From Alphaproteobacteria bacterium (GTDB lineage Bacteria; Pseudomonadota; Alphaproteobacteria; Rhizobiales; JAKIUO01), in the NCBI GenBank assembly GCA_024280895.1, contig JAJRPI010000051.1, positions 1-64,000 on the forward strand: DNA of 64,000 nt. Direction: 5' to 3'. Made by a program: the position numbers and the translations under genes. Within the stretch, counting starts at the first letter, position 1. Each line of letters opens with the position of its first letter. Below are positions 8,258 to 13,936 of this stretch, piece by piece. Under the pieces are notes generated by a model. The model did not search any database, had not been told where the DNA came from, and was given only the letters and a program-made list of their open reading frames with translations.

Positions 8258-8650
8258 ATGAAGGCATCGCGAGAATCATCAGTAGATTCGTTCGAAAATG
8301 ACCTGGTGAAAAAATTTGAGCACATTTCTTTTGATCATGAAATGGCATTGATTGCCGAGCAATTGCGCGACCAGGCAAAGCAAGAGCTCAAGGATGCTGG
8401 AGGTATGTGTGATGAAAAACAAGGGCTTATAGATTCAATCAAGGTCGTTCGTGGGACGAAAAAAGACGAATATCTGGTCGTTAGCTCGGGAGATTATGGC
8501 AAAGATTTGGAATTTGGTACGAGGAATTCCCTTGAAAAGCCTTGGTTCACCCCTGCTTTCGTCACGGTCAGGGGGTCAATTGGTAACTGTCTTCAAGGGG
8601 CACTCAAACGAGCACTCCTGAAGGCGAGGCGGCTTCATACTCGCAGATGA
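8258..8650 (+). CDS. HK97 gp10-like tail-completion protein
   Basis: 130 aa. The central motif YGKDLEFGTRNS followed by PWFTPAFVTVRGSI is the signature of HK97 gp10-like proteins (usually YA.FVEFGT...P..FLRPAF), which act at the head-tail interface. The N-terminal third is an acidic helix. RcGTA has g7 followed directly by the tail terminator g8; here this gene sits between them, an addition also common in siphophages. It begins two bases after g7. The role is inferred from the motif and position. Confidence 0.7.
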   Translation: MKASRESSVDSFENDLVKKFEHISFDHEMALIAEQLRDQAKQELKDAGGMCDEKQGLIDSIKVVRGTKKDEYLVVSSGDYGKDLEFGTRNSLEKPWFTPAFVTVRGSIGNCLQGALKRALLKARRLHTRR

Positions 8651-8804
8651 AATCAGGTCCCGCGGTCATCTACAGTGTGAGCCGTCACATATAGCCCGCC
8701 CCAATAGTATCAGGGGATCAGGCGTTAATTAATATGTGTAAGTTGTACCCCCAGTTGCGTTATTTCAGTTTGTAAGTTTGCTCAACAGTTGTTGGAGTTT
8801 GGTC

Positions 8805-9218
8805 ATGAGTGCGAGTGCCAGTTGGTCAGTACAAAAGAGTTTGGTTCAGGCGTTAAAGTCCGATGTTGCGTTAGTTGGTTTGCTGAACGGTCAGAGTATT
8901 TATGACGCCGTTCCCCAGCGAGCCGCGTATCCGTTTATCTCGATTGGCAATGCGGTTGATCGGGACTGGAGTACCAGTAGTGAGAGTGGTTCCGAGCATG
9001 CCCTGACCTTGCATATCTGGTCAAAAGGCAAAGGTAAAATGCAGTGCTTTGAGATTATGAATGCTGTTCGGCGTGTGTTGCATGATGGTGAGTTGGTTGT
9101 TGAAGATCATGAGTTGGTAAATTTGCGTTTTGAGTTTTCCGATGCCCGTCTCGATCCCGATGGCGAGACCTATCATGGCATCTTGCGTTTTAGAGCAGTC
9201 ACCGAAGTAACTGTGTAA
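8805..9218 (+). CDS. GTA tail terminator (DUF3168 family, g8)
   Basis: 137-aa DUF3168 protein that caps the tail tube. Diagnostic stretches are VQKSLVQALKSDVALVGLL, IYDAVPQRAAYPFISIGN and HALTLHIWSKGKGKMQCFEIMNAVRRVLHDG. ATG 8805 was chosen because GGAG lies eight bases upstream; the frame extends a little further 5' without support. The gene and its flanks (about 8.7-9.55 kb) are richer in GTT/TTG-type codons and T/G runs than neighbouring GTA genes, which may mean separate acquisition of this piece. Confidence 0.88.
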   Translation: MSASASWSVQKSLVQALKSDVALVGLLNGQSIYDAVPQRAAYPFISIGNAVDRDWSTSSESGSEHALTLHIWSKGKGKMQCFEIMNAVRRVLHDGELVVEDHELVNLRFEFSDARLDPDGETYHGILRFRAVTEVTV

Positions 9219-9592
9219 GTTTTGTGAGTTGAGAGTTTGTTTGCGCGTTGTCTTAAGAGTACGCCCCACGCGAAAATATATTATTTTGATCCGGGCCAGT
9301 TCTTCATGTTCGTTCCAGATGGCAAGATGAAGGCCCTGGTGACCTGGTAGTGCGTTGTTTTGAGTAAGAGTGCTGAGTAGTTGCAAGTATGTGTTATGCG
9401 TAAAATGGTTTGAGTAGTTGCAGTATGTATGTGCGTTGAGTTCTCGAAAAACTATATTTTACCTCTCGTTTATGGAGGATAAAAATGTTGTGCGTCACAA
9501 GAGTAAAGCGTATCGCTGGTTTGCGTATTGACTGAACGAGGCATTGATCTTGTAAACGGGTAAAATCAGCCCAGTTTTTGAGCAGAGTTATG
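9219..9592 (+). other. 374-bp T/G-rich intergenic stretch after g8
   Basis: No convincing gene. It holds an imperfect direct repeat (GAGTAGTTGCAAGTATGTG near 9375 and GAGTAGTTGCAGTATGTATG near 9411) and a 37-codon open frame (TTG 9237 to TAG 9350) without a good ribosome site, whose end reads YYFDPGQFFMFVPDGK, possibly a gene remnant. Confidence 0.4.
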
Positions 9593-9622
9593 AAACGGTC
9601 CCTCAGTCAGGGGCCGTTTTGC
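9593..9622 (+). terminator. Intrinsic terminator upstream of g9 (first of two)
   Basis: Stem AAACGGTCCCT / AGGGGCCGTTT with loop CAGTC and a short T run. It would end transcripts coming from g8. Confidence 0.7.
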
Positions 9623-9644
9623 ATTTTCAGGTTTTGGAATTTTT

Positions 9645-9674
9645 AAAGGTCTCCGAAAGGGGGCCTTTTTTGTT
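9645..9674 (+). terminator. Intrinsic terminator upstream of g9 (second of two)
   Basis: Ten-pair stem with G-U pairs, AAAGGTCTCC / GGGGGCCTTT, loop GAAA, then a run of T. It stands 23 bp after the first terminator. Confidence 0.7.
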
Positions 9675-9682
9675 TTAAAATG

Positions 9683-9778
9683 AAGTCCGAAGCAAAGCTT
9701 CGGCAAGGCCGACTGGCCGCCACACCGTAGTGTGCGCCCGCGCAGGCCGTGCGACAGCACGATTAGCCGGGAGCGAGT
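9683..9778. repeat. Partial copy of the long palindromic repeat, upstream of g9
   Basis: Shares CAAGGCCGACTGGCCGCC with the 10.45 kb and 61.07 kb copies and ends CGATTAGCCGGGAGCGA, like the right arms of the family (AATAGCCGGGAGAC at 61.2 kb). The left arm is absent. It follows the tandem terminators. Confidence 0.6.
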
Positions 9779-9800
9779 TAAATACAAAAGGAGAGCCGTC

Positions 9801-10214
9801 ATGGTTGCACAAAAAGGCAAGGATCTGTTGTTGAAGGTCGATGATGACGGGGTCGGCAGCTTCGTGACAATGGCTGGATTGCGGGCCAAAAGCCTGTCAT
9901 TCAACGCTGGCACCGTCGATATCACCCACACAGAATCGGTCGGCCAATGGCGCGAATTGCTGGCTGGTGCTGGTATCAAGAGTGCCAGGATCACAGGCTC
10001 TGGCGTGTTTAAAGATGCCGCAAGTGATGAACGTGCCCGGCAGCTGTTTTTCGATGGCATCATTCGCGACTGGCAAATCATCGTGCCAGGTTTTGGCACT
10101 ATTTCTGGTGCCTTCCAGATCACCGCGCTGGAATTTTCCGGCAATCACGACAATGAGGTGAGTTTCGAGCTGGGCCTTGAATCAGCGGGTGCGCTCTCTT
10201 TCACTCCGGTTTAA
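9801..10214 (+). CDS. GTA major tail protein (g9)
   Basis: 137-aa tail-tube protein of the phage tail 2 (TP901-1-like) family. The start MVAQKGKDLLLKVDDD at ATG 9801 has AAAGGAG upstream; the longer open frame to 9732 lies in repeat sequence and was rejected. Conserved features: LRAKSLSFNAGTVDITHTES, WRELLAGAGIKSARITGSGVF and FEISFELGLESAG-like end (VSFELGLESAGALSF). It is isolated by terminators upstream and a repeat downstream, so as the most abundant tail component it may have its own promoter. Confidence 0.92.
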   Translation: MVAQKGKDLLLKVDDDGVGSFVTMAGLRAKSLSFNAGTVDITHTESVGQWRELLAGAGIKSARITGSGVFKDAASDERARQLFFDGIIRDWQIIVPGFGTISGAFQITALEFSGNHDNEVSFELGLESAGALSFTPV

Positions 10215-10218
10215 TATA

Positions 10219-10539
10219 TCTCACGGCTATTCGCGCTAACGCGCGGCCTCCGATGGGCGGGCTACAGCCCGGCGCGTGGTCACGCTTGCCTCCCGCTGGT
10301 CGGTTTTCTTTTTCCATTCAATAATGTTGTCGAGGTAAAAGAAAACCGCATGTGTACTCACCAAGGCAAGCGTGACTACGCGTCGAGCTTTGCTCGCTCG
10401 TCGAAGGCCGCGCAACGCGCGAATAGCCGCGAGACAATAAAACCAAAACCGCAGGCGTACTCGCCAAGGCAAGGCCGACTGGCCGCCGAGCTGTGCTCGC
10501 CTATCGGAGGCCCGAGCGAAGCAAGGAATTGCCGTGAGA
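10219..10539. repeat. Long palindromic repeat, compound copy between g9 and g10
   Basis: Left arm TCTCACGGCTATTCGCGC... at 10219-10253, a right arm at 10401-10434 and a second right arm at 10504-10539 ending TTGCCGTGAGA. The internal arms CGGTTTTCTTTT and AAAAGAAAACCG pair perfectly over 12 bp. It fills the whole 345-bp gap; no gene is present. Confidence 0.85.
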
Positions 10540-10559
10540 TTTAAAAAAGGATCAATAAC

Positions 10560-10928
10560 GTGGCCAATAAATATCGCGGCGAAATCAGCGCCGAATTTGA
10601 TGGTGCCAAGCAGACTTTGTGTTTGACGCTTGGGGCGCTTGCTGAACTGGAAGAGGCATTTGGCGAGCAGGATTTACTGTCGCTTGCCGAGCGTTTTTCA
10701 TCGGGGCGTATTACCTCGAGTGATGCGCTTGCCATCCTTGGTGCGGGTTTGCGTGGAGCTGGTCACCCGATCAGTGATGAGGATGTTGGCAAGTTGAAAG
10801 TCGAAGGCGGGGCGGCTGGTTATATTTCAATTGTCGCAAGGCTGCTGACAGCGACCTTTGGCGATAATGAAGAGCCATCGGTGCGCGAACCGATCAAAAG
10901 AGGCGCGCCCAGCAAGCCGGGAAAGTAA
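10560..10928 (+). CDS. GTA tail assembly chaperone, short form (g10, GTA_gp10 family)
   Basis: 122-aa protein of the GTA gp10 family (ISAEFDGAKQTLCLTLGALAELEEAFG; SLAERFSSGRITSSDALAILGAGLRG), the equivalent of the lambda gpG-type chaperone that coats the tape measure before tube assembly. GTG 10560 follows AAAAGGAT with an eight-base gap. The last codons contain GGGAAAG (10919-10925), the lambda G-T slippery heptamer, in the right phase for a -1 shift into the g10.1 frame, one codon before the UAA. Basic tail GAPSKPGK. Confidence 0.88.
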   Translation: MANKYRGEISAEFDGAKQTLCLTLGALAELEEAFGEQDLLSLAERFSSGRITSSDALAILGAGLRGAGHPISDEDVGKLKVEGGAAGYISIVARLLTATFGDNEEPSVREPIKRGAPSKPGK

Positions 10929-10967
10929 CCAACTCCCGGGCTTCAGAACCGTTTCCCTGGAAGCGGG
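10919..10967 (+). promoter_or_regulatory. Predicted -1 programmed ribosomal frameshift signal (tail chaperone G-GT type)
   Basis: Slippery heptamer G GGA AAG at 10919-10925 in the g10 frame, then nine nt, then a hairpin: CCC (10935-37) with GCTTC (10940-44) pairing GAAGC (10960-64) with GGG (10965-67), loop of 15 nt. A -1 slip gives GGG AAA GTA ACC and reads on without a stop into g10.1. The stem also covers the GTG at 10967. Heptamer, phase and spacing fit known tail-chaperone signals. Confidence 0.8.
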
Positions 10968-11155
10968 TGATGGGGGTGGGACTTGGTATGCTGAAACTTC
11001 CCCCGGATCACTTCTGGTCGATGACCATTCCAGAACTTGAAGCGGCGGTGAGTGGCACCTTTGGTGATGGTGTTTTGGCGGCGCCGCTTGCGCGCAAAGA
11101 ACTTGATGAGCTGATGCAGCGTTTTCCAGATGAAGGAGAAATTGGAAATGTATGA
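10967..11155 (+). CDS. Phage tail assembly chaperone, GTA g10.1 / long-form domain (rcc01693-like)
   Basis: The first usual start codon (GTG 10967) gives 62 aa: GVGLGMLKLPPDHFWSMTIPELEAAV and a charged C-terminus. This is the small GTA tail assembly chaperone (TAC/DUF2376-like) family, whose members carry an FPW...M motif just before this point. Here that motif (SEPFPWKRVM) is encoded at 10943-10972 in the same frame but upstream of any ATG, GTG or TTG, and the frame is closed further upstream by a TAA near 10866. It is therefore best explained as the extension of g10 made by -1 frameshifting at 10919-10925. GTG 10967 has only a weak ribosome site, which is hidden in the hairpin. It overlaps g11 by 8 nt. 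Confidence 0.8.
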   Translation: MMGVGLGMLKLPPDHFWSMTIPELEAAVSGTFGDGVLAAPLARKELDELMQRFPDEGEIGNV

Positions 11156-11711
11156 TGAAGTTGCCGGACTAACGGTTCGGGTCAATGCGGACACCTCGCA
11201 ATTTAATGCCGGACTAAAAGAAGCGGCGCAATTGGGGGCGCAGTTTTCGCGTTCTATCTCATCGGCTTTTGAGGACGCCATTTTCAAGGGCAAGGATCTT
11301 GGCGATGTGTTTCGCTCCTTGGCGCTTGATATGTCTAAAATGGTTTTCAAATCGGCCTTCAAGCCGTTGGAACAAGCGGTTGGCGGTGCTTTTTCGCAGC
11401 TATTTAGCGGCTTCGGTGGTGCTGGTGGGGCTCCTAGCTTGTTTGCCAAGGGCGGTGTTGTTGCGGCACCAACCGCCTTTTCACTGGGTAATGGAAAATC
11501 TGGCATCGCTGGGGAGGCGGGGCCTGAAGCGATCTTGCCTTTGATGCGCGGTGCAGATGGCCGCCTTGGCGTGCGCCAGGCAGGGGGTGGGCGCAGCATT
11601 ACGGTCAATTTCAATGTCTCGAGCCCTGATGTTGGCGGCTTTAAACGATCAGAAACGCAAATCAATGCCATGCTCAATCGAGCGGTGGCGCGCGGAGAAA
11701 GGAATCTCTAA
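11148..11711 (+). CDS. GTA tail tape measure protein, short (g11)
   Basis: 187-aa tape-measure-like protein. DEVAGLTVRVNADTSQFNAGLKEAAQLG is the usual amphipathic start, followed by a small-residue-rich segment (GGAFSQLFSGFGGAGGAPSLFAKGG) and AGEAGPEAILPLMRGADGRLGV, the lambda-family tail tip segment. ATG 11148 has GGAG at a good distance. Tape measures set tail length; at under 200 aa this fits the short GTA tail (RcGTA g11 is about 220 aa) and not a full phage. A small tail needs the chaperone pair encoded just upstream. Confidence 0.88.
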   Translation: MYDEVAGLTVRVNADTSQFNAGLKEAAQLGAQFSRSISSAFEDAIFKGKDLGDVFRSLALDMSKMVFKSAFKPLEQAVGGAFSQLFSGFGGAGGAPSLFAKGGVVAAPTAFSLGNGKSGIAGEAGPEAILPLMRGADGRLGVRQAGGGRSITVNFNVSSPDVGGFKRSETQINAMLNRAVARGERNL

Positions 11712-11714
11712 GCC

Positions 11715-12353
11715 ATGAATTTTCACGAGGTGCGTTTTCCAACCAGTATTTCTCACGGCTCCATGGCCGGAACGCAAAGGCGCACACAAATTGTCGTGTT
11801 GGGATCTGGCCGCGAAGAGCGCAACAGCAATTGGGCCGATAGTCGGCGTCATTATAATGCGGGCTATGGCATTAAGACACTGGATGATCTGTACGAGGTC
11901 ATGGAGTTTTACGAAGAACGGCGCGGGCGCTTGCACGGGTTTCGCTGGAAAGACCGGCTTGATTATAAAAGCTGTAAGCCCTCCAAAACGCCGCAACCAA
12001 CGGATCAGGTCATCGGCACAGGAGATGGGGCGCAGGTGTCGTTTCAGCTTTCAAAGACCTATGGCGGTGCTTTTTCGCCCTGGCAACGCGATATTACAAA
12101 GCCGGTGAGCGGGAGCGTGCGCATTGCCATCAACGGTATCGAGCAGACGCTAATCAATGATTTTTCTCTGGATACATTGAGCGGTGACATCCTGTTTCAA
12201 AGCGGCGCGGTGCCAGCTATTGGCGCGCTGATCACTGCAGGCTTCGAGTTTGATGTGCCGGTGCGTTTTGACGAAGACACGCTGGAAATTAATCTTGAGC
12301 ATTTTGATGCCGGACAGGTGCCCGGCATCTCGATCCGCGAAATCAGAATTTAA
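11715..12353 (+). CDS. GTA distal tail protein (DUF2460, g12)
   Basis: 212-aa DUF2460 protein, hallmark of GTA and GTA-like phage tail tips. The N-terminus FHEVRFPTSISHGSMAGTQR is followed by GREERNSNWADSRRHYNAGYG, DLYEVMEFYEERRGRLHGFRWKD and the C-terminal IPVRFDEDTLEI-like block (VPVRFDEDTLEINLEHFDA). It forms the ring joining tube to hub. It starts three bases after g11 and is followed by g13 after 13 bp. Confidence 0.94.
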   Translation: MNFHEVRFPTSISHGSMAGTQRRTQIVVLGSGREERNSNWADSRRHYNAGYGIKTLDDLYEVMEFYEERRGRLHGFRWKDRLDYKSCKPSKTPQPTDQVIGTGDGAQVSFQLSKTYGGAFSPWQRDITKPVSGSVRIAINGIEQTLINDFSLDTLSGDILFQSGAVPAIGALITAGFEFDVPVRFDEDTLEINLEHFDAGQVPGISIREIRI

Positions 12354-12366
12354 ATGAAGGTCCTTC

Positions 12367-13266
12367 ATGAAACAATTACCTCAAGGGATGCAGGCGCATC
12401 TTGATAGCGGCGCGACAACCTTGTGCTGGTGCTGGCGACTGACCCGTCTTGATGGGACCGCCTATGGCTTCACCGATCACGACCGCAATCTGACATTTGA
12501 CAACACACTGTTTGAAGCGGCCAGCGGATTTTCCGCCAGCGAGCTGTCAGCCGGAGTTGGCCTGTCGACAGATAATCTTGAGGCAGAAGGGGCTTTGTCA
12601 TCAGATAAACTCAATGAGGACGAGCTGGCACAGGGACGCTTTGATGATGCGCAGGTGGAAATCTTTCGGGTCAACTGGGCCGACCCCGCACAACGGTTGC
12701 TGATGAGTTCTGGCAGTCTTGGCGAGGTCAAACGCGGCGAGAACAGTTTTAGCGCCGAGGTGCGCGGGCTTTCTCATTATCTGCAACAACCAAAGGGACG
12801 GCTGGTGCAATATGGCTGTGACGCGGCACTTGGTGATAGCCGGTGTACGCTCGATGTGGGGAGTGGTAGCTCTTTTCGCACGAGTGGCACGGTTTCGAAT
12901 GTGCAATCAAAACATGCCTTTACGGTCACTGGTCTGGAGGGGTTTGTTTCGGGCTGGTTCGCGCGCGGTAATCTGATCTGGCAAACCGGTGCCAATGCGC
13001 CGGGCCGTATGGAGATCAAGCAACACCGGATTCTTGAAAATGGCGATGTGTTTGTTGAGCTTTGGCAAGACATGGCCTTTGCTATCACACCGGGCGAAAC
13101 TTTTGATGCGGTGGCTGGTTGCGATAAACAGTTTTCGACTTGCCGGGATAAATTTGCAAATCATATCAACTTTCGAGGCTTTCCCCATGTGCCCGGCAAT
13201 GATTTCATTGTCTCCTATCCAGGCCGTGATGATGCCAGCAATGATGGCCAAAGTTTCAGTCAATAG
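12367..13266 (+). CDS. GTA hub protein (DUF2163 + BR0599 domains, g13)
   Basis: 299-aa protein with the DUF2163 N-terminal domain (CWCWRLTRLDGTAYGFTDHDRNLTF region) and C-terminal BR0599-type domain. Four cysteines are arranged as YGCDAALGDSRC and AGCDKQFSTC, matching the set that in RcGTA hub protein was reported to bind an iron-sulfur cluster. FRGFPHVPGNDF near the C-terminus is highly conserved in the family. Start ATG 12367 with GAAGG upstream. The last codons run into a three-fold short repeat (around 13252-13298), so the extreme C-terminus is probably not conserved. Confidence 0.93.
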   Translation: MKQLPQGMQAHLDSGATTLCWCWRLTRLDGTAYGFTDHDRNLTFDNTLFEAASGFSASELSAGVGLSTDNLEAEGALSSDKLNEDELAQGRFDDAQVEIFRVNWADPAQRLLMSSGSLGEVKRGENSFSAEVRGLSHYLQQPKGRLVQYGCDAALGDSRCTLDVGSGSSFRTSGTVSNVQSKHAFTVTGLEGFVSGWFARGNLIWQTGANAPGRMEIKQHRILENGDVFVELWQDMAFAITPGETFDAVAGCDKQFSTCRDKFANHINFRGFPHVPGNDFIVSYPGRDDASNDGQSFSQ

Positions 13267-13308
13267 GGCTTTAGTCAATAGCGGTTTCAGCCAATAAGAG
13301 TTCAAACA

Positions 13309-13743
13309 ATGAGTATCACACGTCAAAAGATTGTCGCGGTGGCGAAAAGCTGGCTCGGTACGCCCTACCATCATCAGGCCAGCGTCAAAGGTATTGGCAC
13401 GGATTGCCTTGGACTGGTGCGCGGTGTGTATCGCGAAGTATATGGTCATGAAGCCGAAGCGCCACCTTCTTATACTCCAGATTGGGCGGAGGCAAGCGGT
13501 ATTGAAACCATGCTGAAAGCGGCGACCAGACATCTTGATCGGCGCTCACTTGAGACAATGGCATTGGGGGATGTGATTATTTTTCGCCTGCGTCCCAGTA
13601 TGGTCGCCAAACATGCCGCGATTGTCGCTGGACCGCAAAAAATGATCCATGCCATCGAAGGCGCACCTGTTAGTGAGGTGGTTCTGTCGGGCTGGTGGCA
13701 TCGCCATATCGCCGGCGTTTTTTCTTTTCCAGATGTTGAATAA
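13309..13743 (+). CDS. GTA peptidoglycan peptidase, NlpC/P60 family (g14)
   Basis: 144-aa NlpC/P60 cysteine peptidase that helps the particle penetrate the recipient cell wall. Catalytic Cys in IGTDCLGLVRGVYREVYG, catalytic His in AKHAAIVAGPQKMIHA, and the usual N-terminal AVAKSWLGTPYHHQASVKG. The C-terminus is the typical GWWHRHIAGVFSFP. The gene follows g13 after 42 bp, and a CCCTCACCCC-type palindrome separates it from g15. Confidence 0.94.
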   Translation: MSITRQKIVAVAKSWLGTPYHHQASVKGIGTDCLGLVRGVYREVYGHEAEAPPSYTPDWAEASGIETMLKAATRHLDRRSLETMALGDVIIFRLRPSMVAKHAAIVAGPQKMIHAIEGAPVSEVVLSGWWHRHIAGVFSFPDVE

Positions 13744-13775
13744 TAGCCAGACGCTTTTAATAGCAAAATCGCTTA

Positions 13776-13897
13776 CCCCCTCACCCCAACCCTCTCCCCA
13801 CAAAGAAAAGGGGGAGAGGGAGCAAGAGGTGCCAAATCTCGAGAATGTTTATTTCTTACTCCTTCTCCCCTTGGGGGAGAGGGCTGGGGTGAGGGGG
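13776..13897. repeat. Intergenic palindrome with CCCTCACCCCAACCCTCTCC arms
   Basis: Left arm CCCCCTCACCCCAACCCTCT (13776-13795) and right arm AGAGGGCTGGGGTGAGGGGG (13878-13897), with further inner complementarity (CTCCCC/GGGGGAGAGGG). The type is widespread in bacterial genomes as a MITE-like or REP-like intergenic repeat. A half-size relative lies at 61896-61922. Confidence 0.8.
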
Positions 13898-13936
13898 CTG
13901 ATCTCTCGTTTCTAAAATCATTTAAGGACAAACTCT

